Positions 47,226 through 57,371 of a DNA stretch of 64,000 nucleotides are shown here, one piece after another (the stretch's first letter is position 1; each line of letters begins with the position of its first letter). This DNA comes from Pisolithus tinctorius (taxonomy: Eukaryota; Basidiomycota; Agaricomycetes; Boletales; Pisolithaceae). A program made the position numbers and the translations under genes. Where the stretch lies: NCBI GenBank assembly GCA_024663395.1, contig JANFAH010000055.1, positions 186,001 to 250,000 on the forward strand, written 5' to 3'. The notes under the pieces are model-generated. The model was not told the origin of the DNA. It saw only the letters and a list, made by a program, of their open reading frames with translations, and did not search any database.

Positions 47226-47716
47226 AGTTTTTATTTGCTTCACTGAGAGGACAGTAAGGGGGGGAAAGTTGCGATCCCTTATGCTCCTGTCACCCCACAG
47301 ACCCCCAAAGTTTGACCCCTGTTGACATCTGACTCACCCTGTCTGCTTTTGGATGTACTATATTGGCATCAGATCAGCGCTTCCTCTCTGTCATCCCACT
47401 TTGGCCCAGAAACGATCTCTTCGAGATGTGACATGCACAGCCTCCCCCTAATGCGATTCCAGTGCGCTTTCCCAGTTTCTGACATTACTTGACTCATACT
47501 TTGACATTCTGACTGTCTTTGACTCACCTATTGCCAATACTTACCAATCTTTTGCCCTTGCTTACTGATTCTTCACTTTTTGGCTTACTTATCCTTACCA
47601 ATGCTCACCAATGCTTTCTAAGATGATTACCCACCGCTTACATTCCTTACTCATCAGTTACCAATCACTTACCAAGTGTTTGCACCTTGTTTTCCATAGG
47701 CAACGCCCCTGTACTG

Positions 47717-47725
47717 TATATAAAT
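47717..47725 (+). promoter_or_regulatory. TATA box in E unit 2
   Basis: TATATAAAT in the setting CTGTACTGTATATAAATC, kept in E1 at 50802-50810. Position about 460 bp from the 3' end fits an LTR promoter. Confidence 0.55.
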
Positions 47726-48285
47726 CACTGTACTTAGGTAGCAAAAAAAAAAGACATCAGAGAGCCCCTCTTGCTCGCATTTTATTATCATTCAGTAAAT
47801 CATTCAGCAGCTTCAATAGTTGAGACTTTATTAAGGGTCTAACTATCGTCTACTTCGCTTATTCTCATCTATCATTGATCTACTTCGCCCCAAGTCCTCC
47901 CTGAGCTCAGTGAAGCTCAGGACATTGAATTAAGTCATCATCCACCCTTCTGTAGGCTGACAGCAGTCTACCCCATCGCTTCCTCTCGCATTCCTGCCCC
48001 TTCTTCATCAGGAGCACCCCCCAACCCTCAGCACTCGTCTTTGAGTGTTGTAGTTCGCAAAAAAACCCTCCCAAGGAACAGGTTCCACCATCTAGGTACC
48101 ACATAGGCACACCACCACTCGCTTTCATTGTCTTTTGTGTTGTTTTTGGTTGGTTTCCACCACTAAACCTCACTTTGACTCACAGTGTCAAAGGGGGCTA
48201 GGGCGTTGGGGGTCTGTGGGGCAATAAGAGCATACACGATCGTGTCTCCCACCCGTTCATCCTCTCAGTGAAGTTAACAAAAACT

Positions 48286-48765
48286 TCATGAACAGGGTTC
48301 TGATGGAGGAGGAGGAGAAGGGGGGACATCTTCTGCTGAATCTTGCAGTAGGAAGGCAAGATGCACATCATACTCGTCATGAATGCGATCAGGGAGGCCG
48401 GAGGACAGTAGATTATACTGCAGCTGTCACAATGCAGGAAGAATGATGGACAAGATTGGAATAAAGACAGTGCAGGGAGCGGGGAGGAACGATCCATATG
48501 CTTCATCAAGAGGGGAGACTGAAACAACCACATAAGACCTTTCTAACCAAGTGACAGACCTGAGGCGACCAAAGAACGTCCTTCTGGAAGTCATACTGAC
48601 AAGGAGAACACGCTGACCAAGCTGCATGGGATGGGATGGGGCTGACAACAATGGGATAAACCAGGGGGCTTCAGGATGGAAGCTGGTGGGAGCACCTGGC
48701 AGATATACATAGCCATTGTCTCTGGCAAATGAGACAAGCGAGATGATCGACAAAGAGGTGGCCAT
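48286..48765 (-). pseudogene. ORF carried by E unit 3 (159 codons, one TGA)
   Basis: Diverged homologue of the E2 ORF: MATSLSIISLVSFARDNG, then LVSMTSRRTFFGRLRSV and SYVVVSVSPLDEAYGSF. Length is identical (160 codons with stop). One in-frame TGA at 48427-48429 stands where E2 has CGA (Arg), so the frame was open until CpG decay. Many codons differ only at the third base. Confidence 0.65.
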
Positions 48766-49456
48766 GATTGATGGACTTAGCGAAATGAGCGTCTGATGGA
48801 TGGAGTGCTGTAGAAACGTGTAGGGTGCAAGGATCCTCTCCAAATTTGGAAGGAAGAACCGTGGGGCTGAGCACTTTAAGCGAGTGTGCAAACCGAGTTG
48901 ATATCTTTGGAAATGGCGGAGATATGATGAAAACCAGAATGCCGTACACAGGTGCTAAAATCTTTTAATGTGCGCTTAACTCGCTTCCTCTTTTCTCTTT
49001 AGCACTGATGACCCGTTCTTGTGCGAAGGATGACTGTTAACGTCCAACAGTCTTTCTATGCATGAGGCCTTTAGTCTTCATCTGCATGCATGGGCATCAT
49101 GTGCAACTCGTCAACGAGTTAGGCAGAGTCAGCTGTAACCATGTCCACAACACCTTTGGTGTGTGACACCAGTAATGCCAGTCTTGCAAAGATTGCTAAG
49201 AAGATTGGTAAGACAGGTATTAGTAAGGTATGACAAAGATGATGGAGACTGGGACAGGTGAACTGGAGACAAGACTGGGCAGGATTCAACTGAAGTGACA
49301 AGCACTGCAAAGCAGTGTTCACCATGCTAGGACATCTGGGGATAAGCAATTGGCAAGACTGAGGCCAGACTGAATGAATATGAGGCCAAGTCTGGCTGGG
49401 GTCAAGACATGGCTATGACAGCCCTCAGTGTCCCTAATCCAGACCACTCTTACTGG

Positions 49457-51270
49457 TGTCACACACCAAAGGTGTTTGGTGAGATGGACATGGATATAGC
49501 TGATGAATGGAGATGAAGACTATAGCCCTCATGCAAAGAAGGACAGCCAGAAATGTCAGCAGTCATCCCTCACACAAGAACGAGTCGTCAATGCCAAAGA
49601 AAAAAAAGAAGGAAGTGAGTTAAGCACTGATAAAATTCTTAAGTGCCCCTGTACAGCATTCCGGTTTTTGACATATCTCCACCATTTCTGCAGATACCAA
49701 AACCATTCCCACACTCGCTGGTAGTGCTCAGCCACACGATCCTACCTTCCAAAATTGGAGAGGATCTGCACACTCCACATGTTTCTACAGCACTCCCTCC
49801 AAAAGACACTCATTTTGCTAATTCTTCTGATATGGCCACCTCCACATCAATCATTTTGCTTGTCCCCTTTGCTAGGGACCATGGCTATGTATATCTACCA
49901 GGAGTTCCTACCAGCTTCCATCCTGAAGCATCCTGGTACATCCCATCCTTGTCTGCCCCCTCTCAGCCCATCCAGCTTGGACAGCACATTCTTTTTGTCA
50001 GTATGACCTCTAGGAGGACATTCTTTGGTCGCCTCAGGTCTGTCATTCGCTTGGAAAGGTCTTATGTGGTCGTTTCAGTCTCTCCAGTCCAAGAAGCATA
50101 TGGATCCTTCCTCCCTGCTCCCTGCAATGTCTTCATACCAGTCTCATCTATCATTCTTCCAAAATTGCAACAGCTACAGTATAATCTACTGTTCTCCACT
50201 CTCCCTGATCACATTCATGATGAGTATGATGCCCATCTTGCCTCCTTATTGCAAGATACAGCAGAAGATGCTCCCCCTTCATCCTCTCTTCCAACAGAGC
50301 CTCATTCATGAAGTTTTTATTTGCTTCACTGAGAGGATGGTTTTGGGGGGAAAGTTGTGATCCCCTATGCTCCTGTCACCCCACAGACCCCCAAAGCTTG
50401 ACCCCTGTTGACATCTGACTCACCCTGTCTGCTTTTGGATGTACTATATTGGCATCAGATCAGTGCTGCCTCTCTGTCATCCCACTTTGGCCCAGAAGCA
50501 ATCTCTTCAAGATGTGACATGCACAGCATCCCCCTAATGTGATTCCAGTGTGCTTTCCCAGTTCCTGACACTACTTGACTCATACTTTGACATTCTGACT
50601 GTCTTTGACTCACCTTTTGCCAATACTTACCAATCTTTTGACTTTGCTTACTGATTCTTCGCTTTTTGGCTTACTTATCCTTGCCAATGCTTGCCAATGC
50701 TTTCTAAGATGATTACCCATCACTTACATTCTTTACTCATCAGTTACCAATGCTTTCCAAGCATTTGCACCTTGTTTTCCATAGGCAATGACCCTGTACT
50801 GTATATAAATCACTGTACTTAGATAGCTAAAAAAGAAGAAGACATCAGAGAGCCCCCTCTTGCTTGCAATTTATCATCTCTCAGTAAATCATCCAGCAGC
50901 TTTGATAGTTGAGACTTTATTAAGGGTCTAACTATCATCTACTTTGCTTATCCTTGTCTATCATCCATATACTTTGCTCCAAGTCCTCCCTGAGCTCAGT
51001 GCAGCTCAGGACATTGAATTAAGTCACCATCCATCCTTCTGTAGGCTGACAGCAGTCTACCCCATTGCAATCTATCACATTCTTGCTCCCTCTTTGTCAG
51101 GAGCACCTGCAACCCTCAGCACTCATCTTTGAGTGTTGTAGCTTGCAAAAACCCTCCCAAAGAACAGGTTCCACCATCTAGGTACTGCATAGGCACACCA
51201 CCACTCACTTTCATTGTCTTTTGTGTTGGTTTTGGTTGGTTTCCACCACTGAACCACACTTTGACTCACA
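49457..51270 (+). mobile_element. E unit 1 (LTR-like, 1814 bp) in the second gypsy LTR
   Basis: It starts TGTCACACACC and ends GACTCACA. Flanks CTGG (49453-49456) and CCAG (51271-51274) both come from CCGG, one by C-to-T, the other by G-to-A. It is closely related to E2 over its whole length. A TATATAAAT box lies at 50802, downstream of the ORF. Confidence 0.88.
49832..50311 (+). CDS. ORF carried by E unit 1 (159 aa, unknown)
   Basis: Open from MATSTSIILL to the stop at 50309. It differs from the E2 protein at about nine residues, mostly Arg to His/Gln or similar changes that follow from CG to CA/TG. The basic block and the hydrophobic run are unchanged. Upstream the frame is also open from 49643, but the shared Met makes 49832 the better start. 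Function unknown. Confidence 0.65.
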   Translation: MATSTSIILLVPFARDHGYVYLPGVPTSFHPEASWYIPSLSAPSQPIQLGQHILFVSMTSRRTFFGRLRSVIRLERSYVVVSVSPVQEAYGSFLPAPCNVFIPVSSIILPKLQQLQYNLLFSTLPDHIHDEYDAHLASLLQDTAEDAPPSSSLPTEPHS

Positions 51271-51384
51271 CCAGTGTTGACTAAATCCTTCATCATTTAT
51301 GAAGGTTACTGCAGCCATTGCTCAGTAGAAACCATTGTCTGTATTTGAGCTCTCCCTATGTCTTGACTTTGGTCAAGCATAACA

Positions 51385-51611
51385 CAAGCTCAAGTCTATC
51401 AGCCTTTGGCCAAATAGGTCACTGTTTAGTGCACCACCATGAACCCCTGAAACAATCAACATTGGGTGCCATTGCGACCCACTCATGAAGAATTGTCATC
51501 TGACAAAGCACAGGAGAGCACTGTCACTGACACCTCCAATGAACCTGAACAACCAGATAGAGGATTTACTTTTGGTATCCTCTTGAACCTCTTTAACCAA
51601 TCCCTCACTAT
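51385..51611 (+). pseudogene. Leader and gag start of the second gypsy copy
   Basis: Similar to 13295-13100 of the full copy: the acidic leader (SNEPEQPDRGFTFGILLNL) is in frame up to the family C LTR. As in the full copy there is no ATG at the head of this acidic stretch. Confidence 0.7.
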
Positions 51612-52433
51612 TGTCATGACCATGACACCAGTGTAAGCCCCTAACACCTACTCCGCCCTCCTCCAACATGTTCCCATGCTTCTCCGCTCTCTTCCGACAT
51701 GTTCCCGCACTTCTCCGCCCTCCTCCGACGTGTTCCTGTGCTCCTCTGACCCTCCCGACATGTCTCCACACCTCTCCAAGGTCCCCTGTCCATGTTTCGA
51801 CCAACTCCACTCAACTCCACCCTCAGGTTGGTCACATAGGCTGTCAGACTTGCAGCCCTGCATTCTAGATAGGGTTCTGCCCTTGTGTTGGTTTTCTCCA
51901 TCCTTCTGCTCCTTCAGTATTTACCCTCTCTTCCTTGTTGTAGTAGTTTCCTTGTCTCAGTTAAGGTCCCCATCATCCCTAACCTCCTGTCCCTTGCATC
52001 GGAGGGACTGCTAACCTGTTATACACTTATTGGTTTACATTTTGCACTGCACTGCCCTTGACCTACATCGTATATAAGGCCACATAGTACTCCGATGTAA
52101 TCAGTACAAATATCAAATAAAGTCCCCACCTTCGACTCCCTCTCAGTCCCCTCCGGAGTTTCATCTCCACTCCCTCTGAGTCCACTCCACCTCTGAAATA
52201 CAAGGGCTGAGCTCACGCAAAGGGGCAGTGCACTAGCTGAACCCAACGCCCTCTCATCCAACCTCCAACCTCCAACTCCGAAACTTTCCTCCACACCCCT
52301 CCACTCACTGTTCATCGAATATCTCGCCACCCAGTGGTCGGATTCGCTTCGGACTTTGACCGCTGTACTCCGCAGCCCAACCCGCTCCAACTCCGCCTTA
52401 AGAGGAAGCCAGGGGTGTTGCCAGATTTTGACA
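51612..52433 (+). mobile_element. Solo LTR, family C copy 2 (822 bp), TSD ACTAT
   Basis: It starts TGTCATGACC and ends TTTTGACA, with a perfect duplication ACTAT at 51607-51611 and 52434-52438. It is shorter than the copy at 3062 mainly because it has one fewer 30-bp pyrimidine repeat and lacks a short CTCCGACTCCGACT repeat. It carries TATATAAGG near 52071 and AATAAA near 52116. It splits gag. Confidence 0.95.
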
Positions 52434-53411
52434 ACTATGCTTGGTACTCCCATCCCACCAGTACCCACCACCACTCTTCCTACACCCCCACCTCCACCTC
52501 AGAATATGATGTCCAGTTCATTGTCGAAGGCACTGACTGGCACTACTGCTGTCAAAGCCACCAAATTAAAGATTAGTACCCCATCTGATTTTGATGGTGA
52601 TCAAAGAAATGCCATGAGTTTGCTGTACTCTGTACAGCCCTATCTCTTGGTAAATGAAGAAATTTATGACACCAACACCAAAAAGGTTGTCTACACCCTG
52701 TCATATATGAAGAAAGGTGTTGCCTGCTCCTGGGCAGCCACCTTCCAGAAAATGTCTCTAGAAAAGAACCCCCCAACTTTCAGCTCCTTCGCTGATTTCA
52801 AGAAAGGCTTTAAAGACTCATTCACCTCCTCTGACACTGCCAGTACTGCAATCACCAAATTGTGTACCTTGAAGCAAAAAGACTCAGTGGAACAATATAT
52901 CACTGATTTCCAAACTGCTGCTGCTGATTCCACCATCATGGAAGATGTCACCCTGATTGAGTTCTTCTCACAAGGACTCAAACCTTTCATCGCAAATTGT
53001 ATCCACATGATGGAAACCACTCCCACCAAGATTACTGAGTGGTACACTCAAGCAAAAAAGTTCAATGCCAAGTGGAGGAAAGTCAATGAACTTTCTGGAA
53101 AGAAAGAAAGGAGAGTGTTCTACCCCAAGAACAATCTCTCAGAAGAAAAAGATCCCAACACCATGGATGTGGATGGAGTGAGACTCTCCAAAGAAGAAAG
53201 AGACCAACACATTAAAGAAGGAAGATGTTTCAGTTGTGGAAATAAAGGACATCTCTCTCAAGAATGTCCTGACAAAGGAAAGACTCCCCAGAGAAGAGTC
53301 AAGAAGATCTGCAAAATTGTGGAAGTCGAAGAAAGTGATGATGAAGAAAAAGTTGTTGGTCCCTCCATTGCTTTAGTCAACATTGCTAGAGTGCTAGGAA
53401 AGGATTTTTAA
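52434..53411 (+). pseudogene. gag: Gag of the second gypsy copy (main part)
   Basis: Open from the LTR border to a TAA at 53409. Gag core (SYMKKGVACSWAATFQKMS; EQYITDFQTAAADSTIMED) and knuckle CFSCGNKGHLSQEC near 53228. About 80 per cent like the gag at 12094-13209. The upstream part is cut off by the solo LTR, so no complete protein can be made. Confidence 0.88.
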
Positions 53412-55547
53412 AGGGGAACTCTGCGTTGATGCCAGAGGTTCCCAGTACTAAGGACAGTTCTCCTTCTGTTGCACCTGTACTAGTATCTTCCACCCCAGAA
53501 TGTACTATGCAAATCCCCATTGCCCTCTATGCATCAGAAGAGCTTCAAAAGTCATCAACACCACTGCACTAGTTGATTCAGGTGCAGAAATCTCCTGCAT
53601 CGACTGGGGATTTGTGTGAAAGCACCAGATCCCCACACAAAGACTCACCAAACCCATCCTTGCCAAAAATGTGGATGGAACACAAAATTCCAAGGGAAAG
53701 ATCTTGTTTTCTGCCACCCTATACTTCAAAGTTAAAGGACTTGTCCACCAGTCCTTTTTCCATGTCATCAATTGTGGCATGGAAAATGTCATCCTTGGCC
53801 TCCCTTGGCTACAGGAAAACAACCCCATCATCAATTGGAGAATGGGAACTATCTCTATTGAAGAAAAGACCAACAGGTCAAAAGAATTGAAATGCAGCAT
53901 TTCCTCTGTTGCAATTGAAGAAACTGCCATAAACCTTGTACCCCCTGTTGAAAAGAGAGGGATAAACGAGTTTATGGATTACAAAGAACCCAAGGACAAA
54001 ACCATCCAAGCACACTTTGTTATGTCAGTTGGAAAACTCATTGAAGAAGCCAAGAAGATTAACCCCAACAATAGTCTTCTTCGAAAGATCACCACAGCCA
54101 CTGAATTGGCTCAAGAAGAACATAAGAAGAAACCAAAGGCTGTCCTCCCTGAAGACTATCAAGACTTTGCCTCAGTTTTTGAGAAACCCTCCAATGGAGT
54201 TTTACCTCCATCATGACCCTATGACCACACTATCAACCTTGTTGAGGACTTTGTCCCCAAGGTGGCCAAAGCATACCTGCTCTCTCCCTCAGAATGAGAG
54301 TCTGTGGAGAAGTTTATAGAAGAAAACCTTCAAGAGGGAAAGATTCACCCCTCAAAGTCTCCTCAAGCAGCACCCTTCTTCTTTGTAGGACAGAAAGATG
54401 GCTCCCTCCACCCCTGCCAAGACTACCAATATCTGAACAAGAACACGGTGAAGGATGCATACCCCCTTCCCCTCATCTCAGATCTTGTCAATAAACTCAA
54501 GGGAGCATCTATCTTCACAAAGATGGATGTAAGATTGGGCTACAACAATGTCCACATCAAGGAAGGATACCAATGGAAGGCCACATTTATCATGCACAAA
54601 GGTCTTTTCAAACCAACTGTCATGTTCTTTGGGTTGTGCAATTCCCCTGCCACCTTCCAGCAATTCATGAATGACTCCTTCTGAGACATGATCACCAAAG
54701 GATGGCTGGTTGTCTACATGGGTGACCTCCTCATCTTTTCTACCAACCCCAAAGAACACAAATGAAGAACCTGTTGTGTTCTTGAACAAATGAGGGAACT
54801 GTCACTCCCTCTAAAGTTAGAAAAATGCCATTTTGATCTGACTGAAGTGGAATACCTTGGAATGATCATCAAGGAAAATACTGTCACCATGGATCCTGTC
54901 AAGGTCCAAGGCATAGCTGAATGGCCTGTCCCAAAGAAGGTTAAAGACATGTGATCCTTCCTAGGATTTGCAAACTTCTATAGAAGATTCATCCCATACT
55001 ACTTGGACATCACCTGCCCTTTAATCGACCTTACCAAGAAAATGACTACTTGGGAATGGTCAAAGAAATGTCAAAACACCTTCAAACTTCTAAAAAGGAT
55101 TTTCATGGCACAACCAACTCTTTGAATGCCCAACACCTCTCAACCATTTGCAATAACCACTGATGCATCCAAATATGCAACTGGAGGTATTCTCCTCCAG
55201 GAAGATTCAAATGGGCAGTGGCAACCCTGTGCCTTTATCTCCCAGTTGTTTAACCCTGCAGAATGAAATTATGACATCTACAACAGAGAACTGCTTGGAG
55301 TTATCTGAGGACTGAAATCCTGGAGACATTATCTCCATGGATCACTATTTCCAGTCAAGGTCTTTACCAACCACAAAAACTTGACTTATTTTAAAGCACC
55401 ACAAAATCTGAATTGTCACCAAGCTTGCTGGGTCCTTGACCTTGCAGATTTTGATCTACAACTTGAACACATCCCAAGCAAAGACCTGGCTGCCCCTGAT
55501 GCACTCTCCCACCAACCTGACCATATCCCTGATGATGATGAAGACAA
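53412..55547 (+). pseudogene. pol: Pol of the second gypsy copy: protease, RT, RNase H
   Basis: Protease (LVDSGAEISCIDWGFV near 53570), RT ([18 protein letters not shown] near 54510) and RNase H (TTDASKYATGGILLQED near 55160; FTNHKNLTYF near 55360) in the order of the full copy. The RT box YMDD reads YMGD (54715-54726), and RNase H FTDH reads FTNH. Stops at about 54214, 54296, 54682, 54763 and 54952 are TGA at Arg positions of the full copy. Frame slips are few; one lies near 53560. The gene breaks at 55547 at the tyrosine-recombinase element. Confidence 0.9.
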
Positions 55548-55752
55548 TTGAGATTCTATCATGTAAGGAGGCACAATGTAGTGATAGAATAATGTCTTTG
55601 CGGGAACAGCTGAAGCGAGGTGTCGTCTCTTGCACTCGATGCCAACGGCTGTCCCAGTCTCTCGTCAGGATTCGCAGCTCCTTACACTCCTTTTTCGCTA
55701 AACTAACCAACTAGATACGCTCCCTTACACCCGAGCGCTCTCGTGGAGCCCT

Positions 55753-57371
55753 ATGGAACCAGAGAACCCTAGATGGGACCCCGCACAACCCGACTTCAGG
55801 GCTCTAGTGCAGGCGCTAATCGACAACCCGAACCTGCAACCCAACGAAGCCACAGCTGAGCTGCAAAGACGATGGGAAGATCAACAGAGACAGGGACTAG
55901 AGCGGCAACAAAACCACCAGGGCCAAGGAGAGAAAAACCATCAGCTGGACGAAGGACATCGCGACCCCCAAGAGGATCAGCGGCAATGCCACCCAGCAGC
56001 GGATGTCCCAGGCAACCATCCTCGAGACCTGCCCCCCCCACCCCGACCCCAATCCCCTCCCAGAGATCCTCCCCCAGCAGACAATCAATCAACCGACCCA
56101 CTCGTTTTCAACCCAAACAAACCAGTCCCCTCGACGATCCAGATGCATCCCTCTGAATATGCCATCAAACGACTCAAAACCTTTAAGTATGTCCCCCTGT
56201 GGTACTTCATGCGAGAAGGCATAGAAGACGCGACCAGACTACTATGACAAGACAATGCCAAGGAGTCTCTAGCACTCACGCACGAGGGTGAGGGCAGCAT
56301 AACCCTGCGGCCTACCTTATTAGTAGCAGCATCGAAACGGGCCAGATACGACCACAACCTCTCCTTTAATGACTTCCTCTTTGCCAGAAATGGCTTCCTT
56401 CTCCACATCGAATGGGCGAAGTGGTTGCTGAAGGTCGTAGACTCCTTCAACTGGTTCTTTTTCAACATCGAGACACACGTATTCAGGCAACAAGGTGACT
56501 GGGGGGAAAGGGTACTACTTCACTATGCTAGCTGGGTGAGAGCAGACTGGCACGACACCCATGCTGCCGAGCATTTCAATATCGCCACCATCAACAAGAC
56601 GCTACTGAACTACATAGCACAAGAGCTGAACTCCAGGGACATAGGAAAGGGAATAGACTGGTAAGTGTTCCCTCAAGACAAGACTGACCACAGGCTGACT
56701 CGCTCCTTCTCCTCCCCACTACCTCTCTACCCACCCCGCCCCCTCCGCATATGTGTTGACACCTTCGCCCTCTCTGCATATGCGTTGACACCTTCACATG
56801 CTTGCATTCCCTGTGTGCGTGCGTGCATACACACCGGCGTTGCGTAAATAGCATAGACCAATCTCTGCGCCTAGGCAGCTCCTCCGGGTATGACCAGTCG
56901 CAAGGCAGAGCCCGCAATGGGCATCACTTCAGACGAACCGCATCGCAGTCCAGATCGCGAGAACCCCCATCCCCAGACACACGATGTGGCAGGCCTCGCT
57001 TTGGAAAGGGACCGCGTCCTGCGCATAGCCAATTGAGCTCCACCAGACGCAGGTCCAGATCCCCACAGAAGATGCGACGGTTTCGAGCCCAAGGCAGAGC
57101 CCCCTGCCCCATTTGCCTCTCCCGCGAAGAACATGAAATCCCCTGTAAGGCCGGAGAGTTATGGGATAAATCAGCCAGTACAGTTTCCGTTTGGAACCAG
57201 CACGGGAGCATCGTCAACATGAACAGCCAAACCCTATGCTGGGACTACCAACGTCCAGGGGGCTGCTCCAGTAGGAACCACAGGCACAAATGCTCGGGAT
57301 GCGGCAACAAGCAGCATGGAGCGCACGAGTGCCCATGCGCTCAACCTGCCAAGAAACCCCCCACCCAATAG
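55753..57371 (+). pseudogene. Gag-like protein of the tyrosine-recombinase element, one intron
   Basis: Exon 1 is 55753-56660 from an ATG. Exon 2 is 56879-57371. The N-terminal half is Gln/Pro-rich and charged. The middle (FNDFLFARNGFLLHIEWAKW; GERVLLHYASWVRADWH) resembles a capsid-like helical region. Exon 2 is Arg/Ser-rich, then has two zinc motifs: C-X7-C with later C and H (CWDYQRPGGCSS ... H) and a knuckle CSGCGNKQHGAHEC. This protein would bind and package the RNA. One TGA at 56245 stands for a likely Arg. The end overlaps the RT ORF by 56 nt in another frame. Confidence 0.75.
56661..56878 (+). other. Intron in the gag-like gene (218 nt)
   Basis: It starts GTAAGT and ends GGCAG. It joins the codon TG/C and leads from frame 1 to frame 3 where the zinc motifs are. 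It is Cys/Pro-coding in no useful frame. Confidence 0.7.

Larger units (their letters stand above)
46374..48184 (+). mobile_element. E unit 2 (LTR-like, 1811 bp) inside E unit 3
   Basis: It starts TGTCACACACC and ends GACTCACA, with flanks GCGT (46370-46373) and GTGT (48185-48188), again equal before CpG decay. It carries the ORF at 46746-47225, then a TATATAAAT box at 47717 and about 460 bp to the end, the order U3-R-U5 of an LTR. No gag or pol is present, so it is either a solo LTR or a small non-autonomous element. Confidence 0.85.
45493..49168 (-). mobile_element. E unit 3 (LTR-like, minus), split by E unit 2
   Basis: Parts 45493-46373 and 48185-49168 together give a unit of about 1.86 kb, inverted relative to E1 and E2: it starts TGTGAGTCAAAG and ends GTGTGTGACA on the plus strand. 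Four-base flanks CCGG (45489-45492) and CCAG (49169-49172) are the same site with one CG lost. It carries the 159-codon ORF at 48286-48765. Confidence 0.85.
45218..49420 (+). mobile_element. Solo LTR, family D, interrupted by two E units; TSD ACCCT/GCCCT
   Basis: The two outer parts (45218-45492 and 49169-49420) add up to the solo LTR at 23128-23652. It starts TGTCAAGTTTGG and ends GCTATGACA. Flanks are ACCCT (45213-45217) and GCCCT (49421-49425). The site is preceded by TC on the left, so the difference is a CG-to-CA change. It sits in the 5' LTR of the second gypsy copy. Confidence 0.88.
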
